Shown piece after piece: positions 1 through 5,136 of a stretch of 6,643 nt of DNA. This DNA comes from JBLNDG01 sp050261415 (GTDB taxonomy: Bacteria; Bacillota; Clostridia; Lutisporales; Lutisporaceae). Positions within the stretch are counted from its first letter, which is position 1. Each line of letters begins with the position of its first letter. The notes under the pieces were generated by a model. It had not been told where the DNA came from and made no database searches. It saw nothing but the letters and a program-made list of their open reading frames with translations. The DNA lies in the NCBI GenBank assembly GCA_050261415.1, contig JBLNDG010000208.1:1-6643 (forward strand), in the 5' to 3' direction. The translations under genes and the position numbers were made by a program.

Positions 1-34
1 TCATAGAAAGCTTATTTTACAGACTTTTCTTCAC

Positions 35-71
35 ACTCTCCAGCTAGTCGACCAAAGCAGCCTGGCAGAGT
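35..71. repeat. Imperfect hairpin downstream of the left GNAT gene
   Basis: Seen in the sequence: the arms at 35-45 (plus strand ACTCTCCAGCT) and 59-71 (AGCCTGGCAGAGT) pair over 11 base pairs with two single-base bulges. It lies 5-41 bases beyond the stop codon of the gene ending at 76, where a terminator would be expected. Neither strand has a run of T after the stem, so it is not a convincing rho-independent terminator. It could still stabilise the 3' end of the transcript. Nothing else can be supported in positions 1-75. Confidence 0.25.
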
Positions 72-75
72 GATG

Positions 76-963
76 TTACCACTCCTTTTTCCACATTTCG
101 CGGTAACAGATCGTTTCAAAACCGATAGCAGTATAAAATTCAAGCACGCCGCCGAAGCAATATGCTGCACCGAGCGCCTTTGTTTTCTTCATTCCGGCTG
201 TAAGAGCGATTGTGGCAAGTCCCATCCTTCGGTACCCGGGAACAGTCGCAAGAGGCTCAAGATAAGCGTATTTGTTTTTCTCATCAAACCACATCCCGGC
301 AAAACATGCATAATCGCCATTCGGGGCCTTAATTACGGTTGTCAGATCCTTTCTGAAATTTGGACCGCTTTGCATATGTATCCGGCAGTCGATATCGTCG
401 TCGGGGTTGTCGCCATGATCAAATCCTTTCCAAAGACATTCATGAATTTTCTTGTAATCATTTTCATCTTCCAAAGAAATTATCGAATAACCTTCAGGAA
501 GCTCAACGTCGATAAATGGCTTATCATACGAAAATATCCGCACCGGTTCGCCATATACTTTTTTGTAGCCATTTCGTGACAATAATTCAGTTTTATCGGT
601 TTCCTTATCAGTCACCCAAACAGAAAGAACATGCTTGTCGTTATTCACAATAGACAGCTCTTTTTCCGCATATGCAAGCATTTCAGGCAAAAGAAATGTA
701 TGCTCGCGGTCGGTAACAAGAAAGCATTCACCGATGTTCATTTCAAAGCATGCAATTCCGACAAGTTTGCCGTTATTCTCCCACAGTCCAAAGCGATGTG
801 TGAGCTTGTGGTTAAAAAACGGGTGCGTATGCGCGTACTCGAAAAATTGCGGCAAAAGGTAACTGTTCAAGGTATCAAGAGAATATATATCGGTAAGAAA
901 TCTGTGAACCGCGGTAAAATCCGCAAGAAGTTTATATCTCCTTCTATAAATGTTCTGTTCCAT
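76..963 (-). CDS. Two-domain GNAT family N-acetyltransferase
   Basis: This 295-residue cytoplasmic protein is predicted to transfer an acetyl group from acetyl-CoA to an amine; the substrate cannot be read from the sequence. The C-terminal half (about 158-291) is a typical GNAT domain. The acetyl-CoA pyrophosphate loop is YRRMGLA at residues 244-250 (the Q/R-x-x-G-x-G/A motif), following strand YLEPLATV, and the closing motif is EFYTAIGFE at 275-283. The N-terminal half (about 11-145) also looks like a degenerate GNAT fold, with a strand GKLVGIACFE at 65-74 and RNGYKKVYGEP at 130-140, but it lacks the glycine loop. The length fits tandem GNAT proteins, in which usually only one half is catalytic. 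The ATG start has a GGAGGG site (970-975) six bases upstream. The gene follows the tautomerase gene by 87 bases with no clear promoter or terminator between, so it may be the last gene of that operon. The family call is firm; the tandem reading is inference. Confidence 0.88.
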   Translation of the reverse strand: MEQNIYRRRYKLLADFTAVHRFLTDIYSLDTLNSYLLPQFFEYAHTHPFFNHKLTHRFGLWENNGKLVGIACFEMNIGECFLVTDREHTFLLPEMLAYAEKELSIVNNDKHVLSVWVTDKETDKTELLSRNGYKKVYGEPVRIFSYDKPFIDVELPEGYSIISLEDENDYKKIHECLWKGFDHGDNPDDDIDCRIHMQSGPNFRKDLTTVIKAPNGDYACFAGMWFDEKNKYAYLEPLATVPGYRRMGLATIALTAGMKKTKALGAAYCFGGVLEFYTAIGFETICYREMWKKEW

Positions 964-1050
964 GGAAATCCCTCCGACTGCATGTTAAGTTAAAGGAGAA
1001 CGCATCCTACATTTGGATACTCATCCGACTCACATGCTAAATTATTGATT

Positions 1051-1281
1051 TTACTCACATGTATAACCTGGCTTTTTATACAGATACTTTTCATTCGGAA
1101 CAATATCCGCATCCCAGACCTTTTCTTTCCATTCTTCCTTCGGAATGTCCTTAATAGCAACAGATACGCTTGATACACTGCATCCAAGGATATCAGCTAT
1201 ATCTTCCGCAATTTTATCGGCACACTTTTTCTTCTGTTCATCTGTTCTTCCAGGAAAACATTTAATTACTACATGCGGCAT
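1051..1281 (-). CDS. pptA: PptA-like 4-oxalocrotonate tautomerase family protein
   Basis: This is a 76-residue member of the tautomerase superfamily, cytoplasmic and usually oligomeric. In these enzymes the initiator Met is removed and the exposed N-terminal proline acts as the catalytic base for keto-enol tautomerisation. The sequence begins Met-Pro-His and carries MPHVVIKCFPGRTDEQ, then the VSVAIKDIPKEEW strand and the ending KKPGY. These match, from memory, the E. coli PptA pattern (MPHIDIKCFP..DEQ, SISIALQQI..ESW, WDAEI.P, KKPGY) at the same length. The natural substrate of PptA is not established, so none is assigned here. The ATG start has a G-rich site (GGGGGTG, 1287-1293) five bases upstream. 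The gene begins 14 bases after the yjbQ-like stop codon, so the two are almost certainly co-transcribed. The family is secure; exact orthology to PptA is likely but unproven. Confidence 0.9.
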   Translation of the reverse strand: MPHVVIKCFPGRTDEQKKKCADKIAEDIADILGCSVSSVSVAIKDIPKEEWKEKVWDADIVPNEKYLYKKPGYTCE

Positions 1282-1286
1282 ACTAA

Positions 1287-1293
1287 CACCCCC
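1287..1293 (-). promoter_or_regulatory. G-rich ribosome binding site of the pptA-like gene
   Basis: On the minus strand GGGGGTG lies five bases before the ATG at 1281, within the 14-base gap to the preceding gene. It is a variant of the AGGAGG sites seen elsewhere in the window. It fixes the start at the ATG that gives the catalytic Met-Pro N-terminus. Confidence 0.55.
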
Positions 1294-1295
1294 GA

Positions 1296-1688
1296 TTAGC
1301 CTTCAATGATCTTCACATAGAATTCCCTGTTTCTGGGTCCATCAAATTCGCAAAAATAGATTCCCTGCCATGTGCCCAGCAAAAGCTTTCCGTCCTGGAT
1401 CAGCACGGTGCAGGAGGAGCCCATGAGAGAAGCCTTTATATGAGCGTGGGAATTCCCTTCAAAGTGCATGTATTCTCCACGTACAGGACATGTTTTGTCC
1501 AGTACGGAAATCATGTCCCGCACAACATCCGGGTCAGCACTTTCGTTTATTGTGACCCCGGCTGTAGTATGAGGCACATATATAACTGCGATGCCGTCCC
1601 GTACATTGCTGCTTTTGACCTCGTCGGCAACCTTGTTGGTTATATCGATGAACTGTTGCATTTTTGTGGTTTGTATTCTGTGGCGCAA
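1296..1688 (-). CDS. yjbQ: YjbQ/UPF0047 family protein (secondary thiamine-phosphate synthase type)
   Basis: This small cytoplasmic protein has 130 residues from the TTG start chosen here. The family signature is plain: HTTAGVTINE at 40-49, GNSHAHIKASLMG at 78-90 with paired histidines, and GKLLLGTWQGIYFCEFDGPR at 100-119. Family members form trimers with a metal site built from the conserved histidines. E. coli YjbQ has been linked to a weak, secondary thiamine phosphate synthase activity; whether that is the physiological role is unsettled. The frame stays open upstream to a GTG at 1725-1727, which would add 13 residues. However, a strong AGGAGGA site (1696-1702) lies seven bases before the TTG at 1686-1688, and the shorter form matches the usual family length (about 130-140) and N-terminus. 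It is the first gene after the promoter at 1758-1787 and is followed closely by the pptA-like gene. Confidence 0.9.
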   Translation of the reverse strand: MRHRIQTTKMQQFIDITNKVADEVKSSNVRDGIAVIYVPHTTAGVTINESADPDVVRDMISVLDKTCPVRGEYMHFEGNSHAHIKASLMGSSCTVLIQDGKLLLGTWQGIYFCEFDGPRNREFYVKIIEG

Positions 1689-1695
1689 AGCGCGG

Positions 1696-1702
1696 TCCTC
1701 CT
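1696..1702 (-). promoter_or_regulatory. Strong ribosome binding site that decides the yjbQ-like start
   Basis: The minus strand reads AAAAGGAGGA here, with AGGAGGA seven bases upstream of a TTG codon at 1686-1688. The alternative GTG at 1725-1727 has no comparable site upstream. If the GTG were used, this near-perfect site would be buried as codons 9-11 of the gene. Confidence 0.6.
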
Positions 1703-1757
1703 TTTGTACATTTATCTGAAATCCCACTAAACGTATCTTTTATGTTTTATTTTTTCC

Positions 1758-1787
1758 ATTATATCAAAAGAAAAGCCCTTATGCCAT
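1758..1787 (-). promoter_or_regulatory. Extended -10 promoter for the yjbQ-pptA operon
   Basis: On the minus strand a perfect extended -10, TGATATAAT, occupies 1766-1758. A partial -35, ATGGCA (4 of 6 matches to TTGACA), lies 18 bases upstream at 1787-1782. Transcription would start near 1751, giving a leader of about 60 bases to the TTG start. It sits in the only sizeable gap between the tRNA deacylase gene and the yjbQ-like gene, where a promoter is expected. Confidence 0.6.
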
Positions 1788-1795
1788 TTTCATCA

Positions 1796-1827
1796 AATAC
1801 CGTGTTTTCTTTCAGCATCCCGGTATT
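1796..1827. repeat. Short perfect inverted repeat upstream of the yjbQ promoter
   Basis: AATACCG at 1796-1802 is the exact reverse complement of CGGTATT at 1821-1827, with 18 bases between. It lies about 45-75 bases upstream of the predicted transcription start, a usual place for an activator site. It is also just beyond the stop codon of the tRNA deacylase gene. No T-run follows on either strand, so it is not a terminator. A seven-base match can arise by chance. Confidence 0.25.
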
Positions 1828-1853
1828 CATAAGTGATGTCACACAGTCTCATA

Positions 1854-2393
1854 TTACACCTCGATAATTAAAGGTATATGCTTGGTATAAGGCAAAAAAT
1901 CGTGAAGGATTTGCGCCGTTTTAACCTTCATATAACATGTGGTTGTGCCGTCGCTGCAACCGTACCATTCTTCACGGATTACGTCTTTGTCAAAAACAAT
2001 TTGGACAGCGTTATCCTTATCAAGCAATGCACTAAAAACAGTTGCCGCGCCGACTTTTGTTCCCAACATCTTTTCCATCAAATCTGCCGGCGCAAAGGAT
2101 ACGCGGGCCACTCCCAATGCTTTACTGAAGTCCTTTGTCTTAAAAGGCTTATCACCTGCCGTTACAAACAAATAAAACGCGGTTTGCTGCCGGTTGCAAA
2201 GAAACAGGGTCTTCACCACCTTCACGTTAAGCACCTTGTTAATCTGAATGCAATCTTCCATTGTAATCGCTTCATCCGTGTCTACACGATCAAATGGGAT
2301 ATGTAATTCTTGCAGCGCATGGTATGTTTTTTCTTGCAAAACCGTCTTAAACTCAGACGGTGCTGTTGTGTAAATATTGCTCACAAATAACAA
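1854..2393 (-). CDS. YbaK/ProX-type aminoacyl-tRNA deacylase
   Basis: This 179-residue protein is a free-standing editing domain of the YbaK/EbsC/ProX superfamily, cytoplasmic. Such proteins hydrolyse mischarged tRNAs in trans, typically Cys-tRNA(Pro) or Ala-tRNA(Pro). Visible features are the VVKTLFLCNRQQTAFYLFVTAG stretch (59-80), whose Lys61 corresponds to the conserved substrate-binding lysine, then DKPFKTKDFSKALG (81-94), the GTKVGAATVFSALLD segment (111-125) that fits the conserved glycine-rich loop, and a C-terminal TTCYMKVKTAQILHDFL. The KTLFLCNRQQ to KPFKTK layout is closest to the ProX group, but the substrate cannot be settled from sequence. The start is uncertain. A TTG at 2391-2393 has AAAGGG ten bases upstream, while a GTG at 2382-2384 would remove three residues. 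Either start lies inside the 3' end of the radical SAM gene, suggesting translational coupling. Confidence 0.88.
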   Translation of the reverse strand: MLFVSNIYTTAPSEFKTVLQEKTYHALQELHIPFDRVDTDEAITMEDCIQINKVLNVKVVKTLFLCNRQQTAFYLFVTAGDKPFKTKDFSKALGVARVSFAPADLMEKMLGTKVGAATVFSALLDKDNAVQIVFDKDVIREEWYGCSDGTTTCYMKVKTAQILHDFLPYTKHIPLIIEV

Positions 2394-3357
2394 CGTTTTT
2401 CATCCCTTTCTCGGTTTTCGCTTGTTTTAATAACGTGACTTTCAGTCCTTGAAACATTCCGTGTCCGGTCATATAATGCAGCAATCCGTTCAGGACATGC
2501 CGCTTATAAGCGCTCCATTTAGGTGCAACCAGGTTTTTGCGGTTGCCATCCCCGGTTACTCTATGGATAACCATTTCCGGGGGCAACCTGGTTATTGCTT
2601 CTGCCACCCATTTTATATAGGTCGTTTCATCTAATAAAGGAAACGGTTTCTCCAGATATTCCTTGTACAAAAGACTATCTTTCAATATATGCAGCATTGA
2701 CAGTTTGATGCCGCTTACAGGCTGGTTTGCCATATAATCAATCGTAGCCATAAAATCGTCATAAGTCTCGCCCATCAATCCAACTATCAGATGAACAATT
2801 ATGGGAATAACGGCTTGGTTTAAGCGTGCAACAGCATCTTCATAAACAGGCAGGTCGTAACCCCTGTGAAAGAGGGTTGCTGTTTTTTGATGAATTGTCT
2901 GCAGCCCGAGTTCAACCCATATAGGTTTGATTTTAGACAAACGGCCAAGCTCTTTTATCATTTCATTTGGAATACAGTCCGGCCTTGTACCAATTGAAAG
3001 CCCTACAACCCTTTCGTCTGCGAGAATTTCTTCATATATGGGAACCAATATCTCCACCGGACCATAGGTGTTTGTAAAGGATTGCAAATATGCAATGTAA
3101 CTGTTTGAACTGTTTTTTGATGTTACCATTTGAATGGCCGAATCAATTTTTTCACGAATACTCATAGGTCCTGCTATGGCAAAATCCCCGGAACCTCTTG
3201 CCGAACAAAAGGTGCAGCCGCCTACGCCTTTTGTGCCGTCCCTGGTCGGGCAGGTGCAGCCGATATCCAGCGAGATTTTATAGACTTTTTTGCCAAAAAT
3301 CTGCCGATAATATTGGTTGGCGGAATAATACGGTTTTTGGTCAGGCCAGAGTTTCAT
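2353..3357 (-). CDS. yhcC: TIGR01212 family radical SAM protein (YhcC/YtqA type)
   Basis: This 334-residue cytoplasmic iron-sulfur enzyme is predicted to cleave S-adenosylmethionine to make a 5'-deoxyadenosyl radical. It has the spaced cluster motif of this family, Cys36-Pro-x-Arg-Asp-Gly-Thr-x-Gly-x-Gly-Gly-Cys48-x-x-Cys51 (C-x11-C-x2-C), rather than the canonical C-x3-C-x2-C. Further family motifs are YLQSFTNTYGP (90-100), GLSIGTRPDC (119-128), VELGLQT (148-154), HLIVGLMGET (189-198) and HRVTGDG (265-271). The reaction and substrate of YhcC and its Bacillus relative YtqA are not known to me; some similarity to the Elp3 radical SAM core suggests RNA modification, which is inference. The frame runs up to 3426, but the ATG at 3355-3357 is chosen. 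It has AAGGAGA six bases upstream, it begins the family-typical MKLWPDQKPY, and a longer protein would start upstream of the predicted transcription start. The 3' end overlaps the deacylase gene by up to 41 bases. Confidence 0.93.
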   Translation of the reverse strand: MKLWPDQKPYYSANQYYRQIFGKKVYKISLDIGCTCPTRDGTKGVGGCTFCSARGSGDFAIAGPMSIREKIDSAIQMVTSKNSSNSYIAYLQSFTNTYGPVEILVPIYEEILADERVVGLSIGTRPDCIPNEMIKELGRLSKIKPIWVELGLQTIHQKTATLFHRGYDLPVYEDAVARLNQAVIPIIVHLIVGLMGETYDDFMATIDYMANQPVSGIKLSMLHILKDSLLYKEYLEKPFPLLDETTYIKWVAEAITRLPPEMVIHRVTGDGNRKNLVAPKWSAYKRHVLNGLLHYMTGHGMFQGLKVTLLKQAKTEKGMKNVVICEQYLHNSTV

Positions 3358-3363
3358 GCTGCA

Positions 3364-3370
3364 TCTCCTT
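3364..3370 (-). promoter_or_regulatory. Ribosome binding site of the radical SAM gene
   Basis: AAGGAGA on the minus strand lies six bases before the ATG at 3355-3357. It settles the start at this internal ATG rather than at the first ATG of the open frame (3424-3426), which has no such site and overlaps the promoter. Confidence 0.7.
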
Positions 3371-3411
3371 AAGAAACCGTCCGGATAATAGTGTTTAAAA
3401 GCAGTAATCCA

Positions 3412-3440
3412 ATTATAACATATCACCTGTGGTCAGAGAA
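3412..3440 (-). promoter_or_regulatory. Extended -10 promoter for the radical SAM-deacylase operon
   Basis: On the minus strand TGTTATAAT (3420-3412) is a perfect extended -10 element. The best -35 at a 17-base spacing is TTCTCT (3440-3435), only 3 of 6 matches, as is common when an extended -10 is present. Transcription would start near 3405, leaving a leader of about 48 bases. It lies directly after the terminator of the preceding gene. Confidence 0.6.
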
Positions 3441-3449
3441 AGAAATGGC

Positions 3450-3493
3450 AAAAGAATAAACAAGGCACTCTACGAATTTTTACGCAGGGTGCC
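3450..3493 (-). terminator. Rho-independent terminator of the DUF1254 gene
   Basis: On the minus strand, arm GGCACCCTGCG (3493-3483) pairs with CGTAGAGTGCC (3474-3464) over 11 positions with one mismatch and one G-U pair, around an eight-base loop. It is followed by the U-rich tail TTGTTTATTCTTTT (3463-3450). It begins 30 bases beyond the stop codon at 3523 and separates this gene from the next promoter. Confidence 0.82.
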
Positions 3494-3522
3494 CGAAATT
3501 ACTCCGATAAACATAAGGGCTA

Positions 3523-4851
3523 TTATCTGACACGTTTTACTCCCGGCACTTCATATGTGCCTTTTAATATTTTAGCAGAAGGTTGATACATTCTTAATAC
3601 TAAATTGAAATCTAAATCGGGCCCTTCTTTCGGCGCCGGGAGCCAATTAGATTCATGGTTTGCCGGCGGACACTTCTGAATATAGATATCAAGTGAGCCA
3701 TCTTCATTATACTCGAGCCCCGGGGTATAATCCGCAATGGCATACCGGTTAATATCATTTTTGACTAAGAAGAAATCCTTGTCATACAGTGTTACCGACC
3801 AGAAAGCTTCTACGGGGGGCAGTTGGTCTTTATCGAAATGCAAAACGTAGTTATAATTTCCATTCAACTGATTTCCCTGATTATCGGTAAAAGTTCTGGG
3901 ACAAGTAGCATCTTCATCTAAATTTGCCCCAAGTCCCATATAAGCAACAAGAGCCCTTTTCAGGAACTGGTCTCCGTAAGTGCCCATGCCCGCTATTATC
4001 ATCCACCCATTGTTAAATCGGGGGTTTATTACTTCCAGGCTATTTGAAATTATCACAAACGCATCTGCTGCCGCCCGATTCAGGCCCGCAACAGTGTCCG
4101 GATCCAGTTTGCCGGCATCAAAACCGTAGGTCCGGTCAATGCCGATATGCTCGAATTGTTTTTCAAAGGATTCATTACCAGCAGCAGGGTTCAGAATCAT
4201 TAAATCTGTCATAGTTTTGAAGAAATCCATGGCGTTTATGTCTTCAACCTTGTTTTCCAAAAGCAATTTATTCGCGGGCTTTATTACATATGGGCTGCTT
4301 CCATCCAGAGAGGTCAGCGTTATTTGCTTTAGTATTTCCACAGCTTCTTCTTCATCATCCTTGCCTTTTGAAAGAACGCGGCCTATAAGCCATGCAGTGT
4401 TTGTGGGAGATTTAACTGCATTTAACCCTGGGGGCAAAACACCTTTCCAATCCGGCCCCACGATGGCAAACCTTCCGGCTTTCGTTCCTGTGGTGCGACG
4501 CCCTATACTGGAAAAAGTATTTGAATATGCATCCATAATTTGCACCATATAATACCTGTCATTAGTATCAGGAACATAAAGAACTACAGGATTTTGAGAA
4601 AGATCCAGCCAGGCGGAACAATAGACAGTATCAACATTGGGCGTTACTACATCCTTGAACTCCGGATTAATCGTTTTATAAAACATTACATTGTATGCAG
4701 TAAGCGCCGGCTGGATTGACGGGTTTAATATTGTTTGCAGTTGCCTTGTCCTTTCCATTAATACAAGGGGATATCCGTATATATATGCTTGTATACCTAA
4801 GCTGTACGCGTAATTTTCACGGTATGAGCCGAAAAAGCTTTCTTCCTGCAT
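3523..4851 (-). CDS. DUF1254/DUF1214 domain-containing protein
   Basis: This 442-residue protein has the two domains that characterise a widespread family of undefined biochemical function. The N-terminal DUF1254 region (about 45-175) includes TPNVDTVYCSAWLDL at 70-84 and the MVQIMDAYSNTF segment at 102-113. The C-terminal DUF1214 region (about 320-425) includes YVLHF..DQLPPVEAFWSVTLYD at 335-357, then PPANHESNWLPAP at 395-407 and LRMYQP at 419-424. Many relatives are exported, but no signal peptide, lipobox or membrane segment is visible here, so this copy is probably cytoplasmic. The frame extends three codons further to a GTG at 4858-4860. The ATG at 4849-4851 is preferred because AAGGAG (4860-4865) lies eight bases upstream of it and overlaps the GTG. 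The gene is alone in its transcription unit, with a strong terminator behind it. Its start codon is part of an 11-bp inverted repeat (4842-4898) that could control its expression. Confidence 0.92.
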   Translation of the reverse strand: MQEESFFGSYRENYAYSLGIQAYIYGYPLVLMERTRQLQTILNPSIQPALTAYNVMFYKTINPEFKDVVTPNVDTVYCSAWLDLSQNPVVLYVPDTNDRYYMVQIMDAYSNTFSSIGRRTTGTKAGRFAIVGPDWKGVLPPGLNAVKSPTNTAWLIGRVLSKGKDDEEEAVEILKQITLTSLDGSSPYVIKPANKLLLENKVEDINAMDFFKTMTDLMILNPAAGNESFEKQFEHIGIDRTYGFDAGKLDPDTVAGLNRAAADAFVIISNSLEVINPRFNNGWMIIAGMGTYGDQFLKRALVAYMGLGANLDEDATCPRTFTDNQGNQLNGNYNYVLHFDKDQLPPVEAFWSVTLYDKDFFLVKNDINRYAIADYTPGLEYNEDGSLDIYIQKCPPANHESNWLPAPKEGPDLDFNLVLRMYQPSAKILKGTYEVPGVKRVR

Positions 4852-4859
4852 AATTAACA

Positions 4860-4865
4860 CTCCTT
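4860..4865 (-). promoter_or_regulatory. Ribosome binding site of the DUF1254 gene
   Basis: AAGGAG on the minus strand is eight bases upstream of the ATG at 4849-4851 and overlaps the upstream in-frame GTG (4858-4860), so it selects the ATG as start. Confidence 0.7.
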
Positions 4866-4870
4866 AAGAG

Positions 4871-4890
4871 ATATATATTATTATATATAT
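4871..4890. promoter_or_regulatory. AT palindrome with -10-like hexamers on both strands
   Basis: These 20 bases are only A and T. They form an inverted repeat of two ATATATAT arms around TATT. On the minus strand TATAAT at 4885-4880 could be the -10 of the DUF1254 gene, but no -35 is visible 16-18 bases upstream. On the plus strand TATTAT at 4876-4881 (5 of 6) lies 16 bases after TTAACA at 4854-4859 (5 of 6 match to TTGACA). AT-only sequence yields -10-like hexamers easily, so direction and use are uncertain. Confidence 0.4.
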
Positions 4891-4908
4891 GCAGGAAGGA
4901 TTACTACC

Positions 4909-5136
4909 GTGATAACGCCTTATGAGCATGTCGCGAGTACTTTTTACTTATATCGGGGAATTTCAGCAACATTACGTTGTTCAATTATCTCTTTCATAAT
5001 TTCCCCCGATAAAATAGGCTATCATTTTGTTCCACGCAAAACCATAGTTAATATCATTGGTGTCCCATTGCTTTATTCCATTGTCATACAATTCAATCCT
5101 TTTATGCAGTATCTGTTCGTGGAAACATATCAATAG
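4909..5136 (+). CDS. Possible small plus-strand ORF (doubtful)
   Basis: I do not recognise this 75-residue product. It is the only plus-strand frame in the window with a full set of apparent expression signals. These are TTAACA (4854-4859), a 16-base spacer, TATTAT (4876-4881), and AGGAAGGA (4893-4900) eight bases before a GTG start; the frame ends in TAG at 5134-5136. Residues about 46-62 (IVNIIGVPLLYSIVIQF) are hydrophobic enough for a membrane segment. Against it, only 38 of 75 codons begin with a purine (51%), compared with 42 of 64 (66%) for the overlapping minus-strand ORF, and the two cannot easily both be coding. It is listed as an alternative reading, not as an accepted gene. Confidence 0.15.
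   Translation: MITPYEHVASTFYLYRGISATLRCSIISFIISPDKIGYHFVPRKTIVNIIGVPLLYSIVIQFNPFMQYLFVETYQ
4944..4997 (-). CDS. Possible 17-residue mini-ORF or truncated gene start
   Basis: The minus strand encodes MKEIIEQRNVAEIPRYK then TAA. A GGGGG site (5003-5007) lies five bases before the ATG, which overlaps the end of the 64-residue ORF by 17 bases, as in coupled gene pairs. The mini-ORF lies almost exactly inside an inverted repeat (4951-5012) that would pair its ribosome binding site with its own 3' end. It may be a leader-type peptide, the remnant of a lost downstream gene, or chance. I recognise no family. Confidence 0.2.
   Translation of the reverse strand: MKEIIEQRNVAEIPRYK
4951..5012. repeat. 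Inverted repeat TATCGGGG enclosing the mini-ORF
   Basis: TATCGGGGAATTTC at 4951-4964 pairs with AATTTCCCCCGATA at 4999-5012: eight contiguous pairs, then AATT after a one-base bulge on the longer arm, about 12 pairs in all. The intervening 36 bases contain a smaller stem (CAAC/GTTG). Neither strand has a T-run after the outer stem, so this is not a standard terminator. In a minus-strand transcript it would hide the GGGGG site of the mini-ORF. Confidence 0.45.

Larger units (their letters stand above)
4842..4898. repeat. Inverted repeat whose one arm contains the DUF1254 start codon
   Basis: CTTCCTGCATA at 4842-4852 is the exact reverse complement of TATGCAGGAAG at 4888-4898. The left arm covers the ATG start and the next codons of the minus-strand gene. 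The ribosome binding site (4860-4865) lies in the loop. Nested inside is an AT palindrome with 8-base arms (4871-4878 and 4883-4890). A transcript entering from upstream would fold the start codon into this stem. A transcript starting inside the AT palindrome would lack the pairing arm. The pairing is seen; the regulatory effect is inference. Confidence 0.55.

Noticed and set aside
70..579. 169-codon plus-strand frame over the left GNAT gene
   Set aside because: It lies wholly inside a confidently identified minus-strand GNAT gene, has no ribosome binding site, and its translation resembles no protein family.
973..1037. Two similar segments, TCCGACTGCATG and TCCGACTCACATG, about 50 bases apart
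   Set aside because: Only seven contiguous bases plus CATG are shared. This is too short to claim a repeat or operator pair without comparison to relatives.
964..1050. Promoter or terminator between the tautomerase and left GNAT genes
   Set aside because: No -35/-10 pair at acceptable spacing and no hairpin with a T-run were found. A GGAT/ATCC four-base stem is too weak to call.
990..1187. 65-codon minus-strand frame overlapping the tautomerase gene in another frame
   Set aside because: The tautomerase frame has the full family signature and a proper start; this frame is a shadow without a ribosome binding site.
1878..2306. 142-codon plus-strand frame opposite the tRNA deacylase gene
   Set aside because: It is fully antisense to a gene with clear YbaK/ProX motifs and is a shadow.
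3130..3398. Two plus-strand frames opposite the start of the radical SAM gene
   Set aside because: They mirror the cysteine-rich radical SAM motif region and have no independent support.
4139..4552. 137-codon plus-strand frame within the DUF1254 gene
   Set aside because: It is antisense to the well-supported DUF1254/DUF1214 reading frame, with no ribosome binding site or family match.
4899..4943. Imperfect stem TACT..CG../..CGCGAGTA as a terminator for the GNAT fusion operon
   Set aside because: Pairing is broken by several mismatches and no T-run follows, so no terminator can be supported between 5188 and 4851.
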